From NCBI GenBank assembly GCA_016931315.1, contig JAFGFB010000009.1, positions 1-36,547 of the forward strand: a stretch of DNA of 36,547 bases. The letters are read 5' to 3'. Positions 17,420 to 27,100 of the stretch are shown piece after piece (the stretch's first letter is position 1; every line of letters begins with the position of its first letter). The stretch comes from Anaerolineae bacterium. Its GTDB lineage: Bacteria > Chloroflexota > Anaerolineae > B4-G1 > SLSP01. A program made the position numbers and the translations under genes. The notes under the pieces are model-generated. The model did not search any database and was not told the origin of the DNA. It worked only from the letters and a program-made list of their open reading frames with translations.

Positions 17420-20400
17420 CTACTGCCCCCCTGAGGATTTTAACACCAGAGGCAGGAAAATGGTAGCGTAATCAGGCGGCAACTGCGGCGATTCTGAAGG
17501 CTCTGTAGCCCCTCCCAGGGTGTAGGGTGTGCTCAAAGTGAGTGGATGCGCGGGACGTTCTTTTTCCGCCAGGGTCAGATGCGCACTCTTCCAGGAATCC
17601 AGACTCTGGGTAACATCCGCCATCAGCTCATCCTGCTGTTGGAGCAAAGCCCAATCGTCCTCGGTCAGGCTCGCCCAGGCGGTATTGACCTGGGTCTCGG
17701 CTAGCGTTACAGCAGTAGTCAGCGCCCCGGCGGAAATCAGGCGATAATAAGCGTCAGTCGCCGCCTGCACTTCCATCACATACATGCCATCCTCTAGCGC
17801 CCAGAAGCCTGCTGTGTCTAGCGATAGACCCGAAGCCGCCGGTCCCGCATTACTGTAATAGTGCGGCATAAAACCGGCGCGGGGCTTCCAGATGTAAAGA
17901 TCGGCATCACCACTCAAGCTGACCAGGTTGAACAGCGCCAGATTGCCGGCGTCCAGCGGAATCCGGTATTGCACACGCTCTCCAGCTGCCAAGAGATGCC
18001 CATTGGCGGACACAAGATTGGTGTAGAACAAGTTGCCTTCGTTCAAGTTGCTGATTTGCCCTTCGGCATCCACAACCCACACGCCCAGGTACTTGACGCC
18101 ATCGCCTTCGGAGAGCGTCCATGCATAGTGACCATATTTGCCACTGGCATCCTGAGTAACTTCCAACCCCGGAGCAGACTCAAAGGGCACCCAACCACTT
18201 CCGCCGGTGAGTTCCCAGGCGTTAAGAGCAGCATTCCACACCCACTCCTTAACATACAGAGCGCGAGCGCTGTGTGTGGCATTCACGAGCAAGGTCACCT
18301 GGGGCGAACTGACGAGCGCGCCTTCCACCACCGAGGCATTCAGCACGCGCGGCGCGGTTGAGGCTGGAGTGCTGGCTACCGCCGGCGCCTGCCCCGGCAG
18401 AATCACTACCGATGTCGCGGTTGAGGCATAGTGGCGTTCCGGCTCGGGCGGCACGCCAGGTAGAGGTTCCCAGGGCCAATACGCCATGAGGTCTGACCGG
18501 TTTTCTATCGTGATAGGAACCGTCGTGGCATCAGCCGTGGCATTGAAGGTGAGATAGCGCATCTGACCGGGCCATAGAGCATCCAGCGTCCACACAATCG
18601 CACGCATGGAGGGATTGTAGTAGCCCTGATCGCTGATGGAACCCGGCACGATGGTCAACCCGGCAGGCACCGTATTGGTGATGAGCAGTTGCGCTTCCTG
18701 ATAACCGGAGTTGCGTGCGCCGACAGTGAAAGCGATCACGTCACCGGGATAAGCCTGCCGCGGTGAGGCGCTGACCTGGCTTTCGAGCAGTTCTGGCACG
18801 TCATCCGGTTCCCACCAGAAGACGCCGTGAATCCAGGGATCTTCGTAGTTGCCGGCGGTATCCACACCGCGCCCCCACAGAGGATAGACACCACGCACGT
18901 TGAAGGTGGGCGTGTAAATCCACTGGAGCGTGGAAATCGTCGTGGAGAACTCGTTGCCCGGAAGCATCGGGAAATTCCCCGTCGCGTTGACAGTATGCCA
19001 AAGCCCGATATTTCCCGCCTTCATCTCCACTTGCAGGTTGCCGGAGAGGGCATCGCTGAGCTGCCCACCCAGCACCAGTTGCGCGTTGCCCACCTCATCG
19101 GTGATGATGCTGGCGTAACTCAAGCCGTAGCCATCTTCATCGTAGGTGGAGGGGATCGTCTGGTCTATCCTGATGGTGGTTGAAACCGGCTCTGAGGTGT
19201 GTCCTACGGTATCCGTGGCCCGCGCCCATAGCACAGCGCCAGGGGTATCCGCGGTGAATGCGATAGATTCGGTGTAGGGCAACCAGATGTTCCCATCTGT
19301 GCTGGTCTCGATGCCGGTCACCCCGGAGCCAACCGTATCCGTAGCCACCACGTTGACCGCGACCGGCGAGACGAACCACCCATTGAAGCCGTTGGGCCAC
19401 AGCGGGTCGGTCAGGAATTCGACCTGTGGCGCGGTGTTATCCACCAGAACCCGGCGATGCACCACCGGGCTACGGTCGGTGCCATTCCCCTCCGCCCGCA
19501 GGTGCAGGTAGTAGACGCCATCAGCGAGATTGTTGAAGGTGGTTGTGGTGGTCATGCGGGCGGCAGCGGTGGGTGTGAAGACCGCAATCTGATTCAAGTC
19601 CCATTTATAGCCGGTAACCACACCTGGGTCGCCAGCGGGCTGCGCCCAGTCGAACACGACCGTATTACCCGCATACCAGGTGTCCGGGTCAGGATGTGTG
19701 GAACTGGTCACAACGGGAGCTTGCGGGGGCGTGCCTGTCAGCGCAGCTTCCATAGCGGAAGTTGCAGAGGCCCGCCCCAATTCATTCCTGCCGTTGGTGA
19801 GCCAGGGAGCGTAGGTGAGGTAGTAGTCCTGCTCCAGGTAGGGATAGCGCGCCCCGCCCAGGGTCACCGCTTGCGCGCGATAGACAAAAGGCGCAATCGT
19901 GTACGTCTGGCAGAAGCTACAGCCTGTGGGATAGTTGTATACCTCGCCACTGAAGCCCAAACCGTTGCTCCAGGTAACGCTGCTATTCCACTCATTGCCG
20001 AATCCCACCGTCAGGCTGCGCTCGACGGTAACCCCGGCAACCCCCACACCCGAGCTCTGGGTAATGCTGGTCTCGAAGCCATAGTGTTCGGTAGTACCTA
20101 CCGAACTTTCACGCTGGATTTCCCAGGTCTGTCCGCTGCCGGTAGGGTCGGTCGAAGCCTTCACATCTTTGCGCAGGTCCCAACCATCCCACCAGACCAG
20201 GTAAGGATCAATGGGCGGCTGAGTGCGACCAGTGCCATCGGGATTCGGGGGCGCGTAGTTACCCTCGATGCTCAGGTCAAGCGTATTGGTGATTTGCCCC
20301 TGAACAAGGATGCGGTGTCCCACAGGCGCCCACGAATCACCCGCAACAGGACGGGTCAGTTGATACCAGTCGCTCAGCGGCTCGCACACTTGAACCGCCT

Positions 20401-23400
20401 GACCGCCCAACGACCGGGTGGGGCAAGCCATGGCTGAGCTGGTTACGCCAGTGTCAGGGTCGGTGACATCGTAGGCGTAGCAGGTGTACCCGGTTTGGGT
20501 ATAACAAACCACGCCGTTGGCTCTCTCGCCATCATACGAACCACCGCTCAAGGTGGCTTGTGATTCTTCGTGCGTCTTGCCTCCTCCAACGCTGCCCATC
20601 AATTCAACGCTCACGGAACTGGAAACGCTTGCCAGTTTAACAATAAAGCTGACGTCCTGCTCAAAGCCAACCGTGACCGAACCGCCAAACGAAGTTTCCC
20701 AGGCGTACTCATCGCCTTCGGTTTCGGTGTTGGTATTGAACACTGCACCTTCGTTGTTCCGGACAGTGGTGGGCCATTGTGGCTGTGAGTTCGCCACAGT
20801 CACCACCTGCACCTCTTTGAACTCGCTACAGCCCTTATAGCTGCCCACCAATGAGTCGCCATCAATATCCGCCAGTAGTGGCACGCCAGTCATAGGTGTC
20901 CCTGGAAGGCGGATGAAGCCCTGATTGTCACCGAGTTTGGAGTTCCTGAAAATGTAAGTGTCCCTGGATGTGCTAAGCACCACTTCGGCCAGGCCATCCA
21001 TATTGATGTCACCCACCGCCAGTGAACGAGGATTTGCTGTGGGAACTGATGCCACACTGCCGCTGGGATAGGTGATGATGAAGTGGTAGCCGGTGTAAAT
21101 CACTTCTTCTAAACCGTCACTATCCACATCCCCGCTAGCCATAGCGCTCGTGTAGGGTCCTGCCCCAAAATCAAAAAAGGGCACTATTGCCACATCCACA
21201 TCCGAGACAAGCGTGGTTCCGCTCAGACGATAGCGGTAGAGCGATGCGGAAGTGATGCCCTGCACACCGAAGATGATTTTCTCGGTCGTCGTGCCATCAA
21301 TCTGCGCGATGGTCATTTCAAGGTCTTTAGGCGGGCCATTGACGTCCAGGGTCTGGCTTGACAGCCCGCTCAGGCTGCTGCCGGTGAAACGATAGACACC
21401 CGCCCGCACCTGGTTGTAGCCGTTGCGGAGAGCAATCACCGCGATTTCGTCCGCGACACCCGTGCTACTGCTGTTAGATAGATTGCCCACCGCCACATTG
21501 ATATCCGCCAACGTCGAACCGCTCAACACAAAAGAAGTGGTGGCTTTGGAAGTGAGGCCGGTCACCGCGCCCGAGCTATTCACCACCAGCTGGAAGACAC
21601 TCACCTGGGCCGCGGAGCCGTCCGTCTTGAGCGTGGCCACAACGATTTCGTCGTCGCCATCACGGTTCATATCGGCCGCCGCCACCGAGACCTTATTGCT
21701 GGCGGTATCTGCATTGGGATGGGCGCTCAACTGGAGGGTATAGCCATTCCAGGTTTCGGTATCCCGCGCCGTCAGATACCACTTACCATCGGTGGTGCTA
21801 CGATAGGCGCTGACCCAGTAGGTGTGCGCATCGAATGTGGCGATGACCTGACTACGCGGCGTACCATAAAGCGTATTCGCCAGCGAAGCGCTAACAGGGG
21901 GTGAATTAGACGCCAGATACGATTTTACCTGTAGACGGCTGCTGGAGCTCCGTCCGAACACTACCAATTCCCGTACGCGCGGGGCAACGCCCACTGGAGC
22001 TGGTGTGCTGCTCGCCCAACCGGATTCACCAGCACTCCAACTTCCCCATGCGCCATCCCGCGTCCATTTCTTGGTGTAATAATTCCCGGAGCTATTGACG
22101 CCCAAGAGGAACATCTCTTCAGTGCTGGTTGCAGCCAGACTGAGTGTATTGAGAGCGCCATCCAATTTGATAGGGGTGCTCCACCCTTCGGTAGTCGCAG
22201 ATGCAGTCCATTCCAGGTACCAGATTTCGCTCGTGGAGCTCAATACCCCCACGCCGATATGGGTACGGTGCCGCGACGCCACCGCCGGGGGCACAGCTTT
22301 GGCGGAGAAACTGCCGGTGTTTGTCAGCGCCCTCCAGGTGGTATCGTTCCAATCTGAAGCATTGGCGATAGACCACTCCTTCACGTATACCTTGCCATCC
22401 ACCACCACAAACAGCGCGATGTGGTTCTCATCCCGCACCACAGCCACCGGGTCAACGGTGAGGGCGGTGCTGCTCGGGCGCCCCAACAAGATAGGGGTTT
22501 GCCGCCAGCCATAGCCTGATTGCCACTCGTTGTACTTGATATCGCCGCCGCTGGTGCGGTAGAAAAGGGTCAGCTGATAAGGCCCAAGCGTAACCATAGC
22601 CGGCGACCCCACGGCATCGGTAACAGGGATCGTTTGCTGGATATCGGGGTCATAGCCACCCGGCACATCCTGCCAGACCATACTGAAGCCATTCGCGTCG
22701 CCATGCATCACCTTGAGAGCAGTCCCAGAGCGCGCCACGACGCTATAAGTCTCCGGCGTGCGCGAAGCCGCGGCAGGGGCATCACCCACCACCAGGTTCA
22801 GGTCAACGAGGGGTCCCCATGAGTTTGAGGGCCTCCAGGTCTGTGCCACCAACCTGTTGCTGCCCGTGCGCATCACCACCTGCATCGCGTCGGTGCCCAG
22901 GGGAACCGCCGCAATACCGTAGGCGTGCGGCGCCAACGTCACCTTCGCCGATGTGACCGTATCATTGCCGATGTCATTGCCAATGCCAATGTTCGAGTCG
23001 TTGCCGGTAAAAGTCTCACAGATCCCGCCATAATCGTTATCCCGGCACAACAGGAGATCAACATTGGCGCCGACTTTGACCGAGGTGAGTTCGTCGTTGC
23101 CGACGCCGATGTTGCTGCTCGAGGGATACTTGCCGATTTCAAGCATCTTGCAGGTGCCGCTATAGTTCATGTCCTTATAGAAAAACACCTGCTCAGGACC
23201 AGGACTGGTCCCCACACAATTGACGGCGGTCATGGTGCCGGTAATCCATGTAGATTGGTAGGTAGAACCCCAGGCTGGTGTCAACGTGACACTCTGCGCC
23301 GTGAAATTGTTGGCCGTGTTTAACGGTCCCAAAGTTAGTTCCAGGTCACGCCCAAAAGGAATGGTGGCGGGAGCGCTGCAAGACATCAACGCTTGCTCCC

Positions 23401-23638
23401 CCCCTGGGGCTGCCGGTGTGGGTTCAACCTGCGGCGTTTGCACCGCCTGCGGCGCAGGCGCTTCAGGCGGCACAGCGTCGGGCAAGGTCATGCGCAAGGC
23501 GCCTTCGGAGGGCGCCACAACAGGACCGGGAGGTTCTGGTGCTTGCGCCCGGATGGGCGCAGCAGGAAGCCCCGCGCCCAACAACAGGGCGACTAACAGT
23601 AGCAGATTAAAACATCTGGCTGATGATCGCAGTTTCAT
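17420..23638 (-). CDS. Giant secreted multidomain protein (crystallin, beta-propeller, FG-GAP, Fn3, PPC-like)
   Basis: The 2072-aa protein starts at MKLRSSARCF, fixed by AGGAGG 7 bases upstream; an extension to 23683 lacks this. It has a signal peptide ending near PIRAQA and a Pro-rich linker. Approximate order: beta/gamma-crystallin-like Greek keys (135-230, with NIGVGNDELTSVKV repeats); lectin-like beta-propeller (235-570); FG-GAP/VCBS repeats with DxDxDG calcium loops such as DMNRDGDDEI and DINMDGLAEV (600-930). Next is a Ser/Val-alternating region (980-1280), then Fn3-like and OmpL47-like domains (1300-1490). A DUF11-like domain (1620-1740) and a PPC-like domain (1870-1965) follow. The tail is TIFLPLVLKSSGGQ. 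No catalytic site was found, so adhesion or recognition is likely. The alternating segments recall beta-pore-forming toxins, but only weakly. Confidence 0.88.
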   Translation of the reverse strand: MKLRSSARCFNLLLLVALLLGAGLPAAPIRAQAPEPPGPVVAPSEGALRMTLPDAVPPEAPAPQAVQTPQVEPTPAAPGGEQALMSCSAPATIPFGRDLELTLGPLNTANNFTAQSVTLTPAWGSTYQSTWITGTMTAVNCVGTSPGPEQVFFYKDMNYSGTCKMLEIGKYPSSSNIGVGNDELTSVKVGANVDLLLCRDNDYGGICETFTGNDSNIGIGNDIGNDTVTSAKVTLAPHAYGIAAVPLGTDAMQVVMRTGSNRLVAQTWRPSNSWGPLVDLNLVVGDAPAAASRTPETYSVVARSGTALKVMHGDANGFSMVWQDVPGGYDPDIQQTIPVTDAVGSPAMVTLGPYQLTLFYRTSGGDIKYNEWQSGYGWRQTPILLGRPSSTALTVDPVAVVRDENHIALFVVVDGKVYVKEWSIANASDWNDTTWRALTNTGSFSAKAVPPAVASRHRTHIGVGVLSSTSEIWYLEWTASATTEGWSTPIKLDGALNTLSLAATSTEEMFLLGVNSSGNYYTKKWTRDGAWGSWSAGESGWASSTPAPVGVAPRVRELVVFGRSSSSRLQVKSYLASNSPPVSASLANTLYGTPRSQVIATFDAHTYWVSAYRSTTDGKWYLTARDTETWNGYTLQLSAHPNADTASNKVSVAAADMNRDGDDEIVVATLKTDGSAAQVSVFQLVVNSSGAVTGLTSKATTSFVLSGSTLADINVAVGNLSNSSSTGVADEIAVIALRNGYNQVRAGVYRFTGSSLSGLSSQTLDVNGPPKDLEMTIAQIDGTTTEKIIFGVQGITSASLYRYRLSGTTLVSDVDVAIVPFFDFGAGPYTSAMASGDVDSDGLEEVIYTGYHFIITYPSGSVASVPTANPRSLAVGDINMDGLAEVVLSTSRDTYIFRNSKLGDNQGFIRLPGTPMTGVPLLADIDGDSLVGSYKGCSEFKEVQVVTVANSQPQWPTTVRNNEGAVFNTNTETEGDEYAWETSFGGSVTVGFEQDVSFIVKLASVSSSVSVELMGSVGGGKTHEESQATLSGGSYDGERANGVVCYTQTGYTCYAYDVTDPDTGVTSSAMACPTRSLGGQAVQVCEPLSDWYQLTRPVAGDSWAPVGHRILVQGQITNTLDLSIEGNYAPPNPDGTGRTQPPIDPYLVWWDGWDLRKDVKASTDPTGSGQTWEIQRESSVGTTEHYGFETSITQSSGVGVAGVTVERSLTVGFGNEWNSSVTWSNGLGFSGEVYNYPTGCSFCQTYTIAPFVYRAQAVTLGGARYPYLEQDYYLTYAPWLTNGRNELGRASATSAMEAALTGTPPQAPVVTSSTHPDPDTWYAGNTVVFDWAQPAGDPGVVTGYKWDLNQIAVFTPTAAARMTTTTTFNNLADGVYYLHLRAEGNGTDRSPVVHRRVLVDNTAPQVEFLTDPLWPNGFNGWFVSPVAVNVVATDTVGSGVTGIETSTDGNIWLPYTESIAFTADTPGAVLWARATDTVGHTSEPVSTTIRIDQTIPSTYDEDGYGLSYASIITDEVGNAQLVLGGQLSDALSGNLQVEMKAGNIGLWHTVNATGNFPMLPGNEFSTTISTLQWIYTPTFNVRGVYPLWGRGVDTAGNYEDPWIHGVFWWEPDDVPELLESQVSASPRQAYPGDVIAFTVGARNSGYQEAQLLITNTVPAGLTIVPGSISDQGYYNPSMRAIVWTLDALWPGQMRYLTFNATADATTVPITIENRSDLMAYWPWEPLPGVPPEPERHYASTATSVVILPGQAPAVASTPASTAPRVLNASVVEGALVSSPQVTLLVNATHSARALYVKEWVWNAALNAWELTGGSGWVPFESAPGLEVTQDASGKYGHYAWTLSEGDGVKYLGVWVVDAEGQISNLNEGNLFYTNLVSANGHLLAAGERVQYRIPLDAGNLALFNLVSLSGDADLYIWKPRAGFMPHYYSNAGPAASGLSLDTAGFWALEDGMYVMEVQAATDAYYRLISAGALTTAVTLAETQVNTAWASLTEDDWALLQQQDELMADVTQSLDSWKSAHLTLAEKERPAHPLTLSTPYTLGGATEPSESPQLPPDYATIFLPLVLKSSGGQ

Positions 23639-23772
23639 ATCAACTCCTCCTAAATTCGTGAACGCCGGGATAATACAGATCAATTAGCCGGGGTAAGAAT
23701 CAAATGCCTTCACACCTCCTGTGCCAATATGGATCGAGAAGGGATCCGCCGCCCCTTACAACGACAGATTTA

Positions 23773-23829
23773 GGTATAACATTAGTCGTTTTTGAAGAAG
23801 TATTAGCGTCTTTGAAGGCGCGTTAGCGT
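23773..23829 (-). promoter_or_regulatory. Candidate activator-dependent promoter of the exoprotein gene with direct repeats
   Basis: On the minus strand three ACG(A)CTAA(T/C)-like boxes occur (complements of 23822-23829, 23802-23809 and 23781-23788), spaced 20 and 21 bases. CTTCAAA lies between successive boxes (complements of 23811-23817 and 23791-23797). Directly downstream is TATACC (complement of 23773-23778) as a -10 candidate, without a good -35 box. Two-turn spacing beside a weak promoter suits an activator such as the SARP-type regulator encoded upstream. The binding factor is inferred. Confidence 0.45.
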
Positions 23830-23857
23830 AGAGATTCTCACAAGCGACATGGGGATT

Positions 23858-24100
23858 TCATGCGTCATCTATTTGACTTTTCTCTGCCTGTACAGTATCT
23901 TTGGAATACGCTGCACCGGATAACATCAACGATTCCTGAGTTTCGGCTTCGAGGAATGCAAACAGCGCCGACAGATCGGTGAAAGGTAACTGCTCCCCGG
24001 TACGAGCACATTCCAAAGTGGCGCGCCAGGGCGTATTCGAGCCATCACACCATAGACGCAGCACGTAGATCAGATATGGAGCATGTTGTTGTGTTGACAT
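23858..24100 (-). CDS. Small conserved protein of unknown function, divergent from the SARP regulator
   Basis: The 80-aa product reads MSTQQHAPYLIYVLRLWCDG, then TPWRATLECARTGEQLPFTD and LSALFAFLEAET. The pattern 'YVLRLW-DG--PWRATLE-A-TGE---F-DL-ALFAFLE' is one I associate with small proteins near SARP/LuxR regulators in Chloroflexota; its function is not known. GGAGG lies only two bases before this ATG. An alternative in-frame ATG at 24109 (83 aa) has no ribosome site and could be used in a leaderless message. The soluble, compact alpha/beta composition suggests a cytoplasmic accessory. Its divergent position suggests a link to the regulator or the exoprotein. Confidence 0.7.
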   Translation of the reverse strand: MSTQQHAPYLIYVLRLWCDGSNTPWRATLECARTGEQLPFTDLSALFAFLEAETQESLMLSGAAYSKDTVQAEKSQIDDA

Positions 24101-24154
24101 TTCCTCCATTGTACAATACGACTATCAAAAAACTATCAAATAGGGGCAATGGGG

Positions 24155-27100
24155 ATGGCACATTTGGCCATTTCGTTGTTAGGGCAATTTGAAGTCACTC
24201 TGGATGATAAGCCCTTAACACAGTTGGGAACGGACAAAGCCCGCGCTTTGCTGGCTTATCTGGCTGTGGAAATGGAACATCCACACCACCGCGAAATGCT
24301 GGCCGGTTTATTGTGGCCCGAACACCCGGAAGCGGCTGCGCACCACAACTTAAGCCAGGCGCTCTTGATGTTGCGCAAAGCTCTGGGAGAAAAGGCGGCG
24401 TCATTACCAGAAACGACACTGCCTTTTCTGTTGGCAAGTGGAAAAACATTGCAGCTCAACTCACTGAGCAACATCACGTTGGATGTAGCCGTGTTTCAAT
24501 CTGGCGTGGCGCTGTGTACAAATTATAGCCCAGAACAACTCAGTCAAGCCAATGCACAAATATTAACCCAGGCAATAGCGCGCTATCGGGGGAGCTTCCT
24601 GAGCACCCCCTTACAGGTGAACAGTGTGGCTTTTGAGGAATGGCTGCTCTTTAAAAGGACTCAACTTCACCTACTCGCAGTGGATGCGCTCGGCTATCTG
24701 GTGCAATATCACGAGTTGCGAAGTGAATTCGACCTGGCTATCGGTTATGCGCAACGGCAAATTGCGCTCGAACCATTGCGTGAACAAGCGCACCGGCAAT
24801 TGATGCAAGCGTTGACGTTGGGTGGGCGCCGCTCCGAGGCGCTCGCACACTACGCTGTGTGCCAAAACCTGTTAGCGCAGGAGTTGGGGATCGCTCCCGC
24901 CCCTGAGACCACAGCGCTCGCGGAAATGATTCGCAACGAGCGTCTGGAAGCGCCCAAACTGACGAGGTTGCCAGAGCCAAAATTCACGCCGGTATGGCAG
25001 CAAATCTCTGCGACACCGTTTGTGGGACGAGTTCAGGAACTGGAGCGGCTGGACGCCTCCCTGGCAGCAGCGCTAGAGGGTCAGGGACAGGTTGTTTTTA
25101 TCACCGGCGAGGCGGGCAGCGGGAAAACCGCCTTACTCACCGCCTTTGCCCGGCGCGCTCTGATGACGCATCCCCAGTTGCTGGTGGTCAATAGCAGCGG
25201 TAACGCCTATACAGGTTTGGGAGAGCCTTATTGGCTGTTCATTGAAATCCTGCGGCAGTTGAGCACCGGTGGAGAAAACACCACAGTGCTCACCTCCATG
25301 CAAGCGCAGCGTCTGAAGACGGCTTGCACAGCCCTTTTCCCAGACCTGGTGAAGGCCCTCCCGCATCTGGAATACCTCACCTCCAGGGGGCAACCGCAGC
25401 CTGACAATGCGTTTGAAATCGAATCCGCCGGAGGGCTTGATCCAATCACGCAGGCGTTTCAAGCGATAACAACACAGCATCCGCTGGTGATCCTCCTGGA
25501 TGACCTGCAATGGGCCGATCAAAACTCGCTCAACCTGCTGTTCCACCTGTGCCGGCGACTCCCCCGACAGCGAATGTTAATCCTGGGAGCGTTTCGCCCT
25601 GATGTTTTCAAGCAAGGTTATGCGCCCTTGACCTATTTGCACGAGCAAGATGTAGAGCAACGCCATCCTCTGACCACACTTGTCAATGAATTGCAGCGGC
25701 ATCTGGGCGATATTCGGATTGATCTGACACAGGCCGAAGGGCGTGCGTTCATTGCGGCGTTGGTGGATAGTGAACCCAATCACCTGGGAGCCGAGTTTAG
25801 ACAGACCCTTTACCATCACACCGGGGGACATGCGCTTTTCACGACAGAATTACTCCTGGGAATGCAAGCGCGCGGCGACCTGGTGCGTGATGCTCAAGGA
25901 TATTGGGTTGAGGGTGAACAGATTGCGTGGAATGCACTTCCGGCGCGGGTAGAAGCCGTCATCGCGGAGCGCGTTGGTCAACTACTACCGGCGTTGCAGG
26001 CGATGCTGGCGCTTGCGAGCGTCGAGGGTGAAGAATTCACCGTCCAGGTAATGGCGCAGGTCCATAACTTACCTGAGACCGAAATCAGCCGCCGGCTTAG
26101 TGAGGGGCTAACCCGACGCCAGCATCTGGTCGTGCCACTAGGGGTCTACTCTGTGGGAACGCATAACCTGGCGCGGTATCGCTTCCGGCACCTTTTGTTC
26201 CAGAGGTATCTTTACAACCAGCTCGACCCGGTGGAACGCGCGCAGACGCATCTGGCAGTAGCGCGGGTGCTGGAAAGTTTGTACGGTGCACAGGTCGCTG
26301 AGATTAGCTTACCTCTGGCGCGACACTTTGAGTTGGGTGGAGAATACCACAAAGCCATTGCCTATTTGCTTGCGGCTGGTCAACGCGCTATCCGTCTGGC
26401 AGCTTCCGAAGAAGCGCTGCGACTGCTGACGCATGGGCTGGCTTTGCTCAACCGGCTGGAGCCAACGCCGGAACGAGCGCAACAGGAGGCGGACCTGCAA
26501 TTGGCTCTTGGCGTCGCCCTGCTCTCCAAGGGCTGGAGCGCACCGGAACGGGCACAGGCTTTCCAGCGCGCGTACGAACTTTGCTGGCGTGCAGGTGCAA
26601 CTGAGCAGTTGACGCGCAGCCTGCTAATGTTAGCCGATATCGCACTGGGGCGTGGGCAGCTCGACCAGGTCATGGTGATTGGGGAGCGTTTGCGCGACCT
26701 GTCACAATCCACACAAGATTCTCAGGTCACGCTTTTCATGGAGTATACTCTGGGGTCAAGGCATTTTGCCATGGGACAATTGCTGCCCGCTCGCCAACAC
26801 CTGGAACACGCCATTGCACTGTGTGAACGCGACCCCAACCTTTCCAATGTTCTACCGGAAATCAATATCAACGTGCGCAGCAGAATCTGGTTGACCGAGG
26901 TTTTATGGATGCTAGGGTATGCAGACCAGTCTCTAACATGCAGCCAACAAGCCGTTGCCGAAGCGCGCGCTATGAATCATACGATTTCTTTAGGCTTAGC
27001 CCTGAGCACTGGGGAGCTGACGGTACGTCAACTCCGTCGTGAGCCTCAGGCAATGTACACACTCTTGCAGCAGCTAAAGACGTTGGGAAATGACACCAGC

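Noticed and set aside
18827-20437. Long plus-strand open frames opposite the exoprotein gene
   Set aside because: They are shadow frames caused by high GC, with no ribosome sites and no recognisable domains.
24108-24117. ATTGTACAAT palindrome as a regulator operator
   Set aside because: Ten-base AT-rich palindromes are expected by chance, and no second copy was found in the window. It is kept only as a remark.
24094-24122. TTGACA at 24094 as the -35 box of the SARP gene
   Set aside because: The -10 at proper spacing would be TACGAC, too poor a match; the box also lies in the start of the opposite gene.
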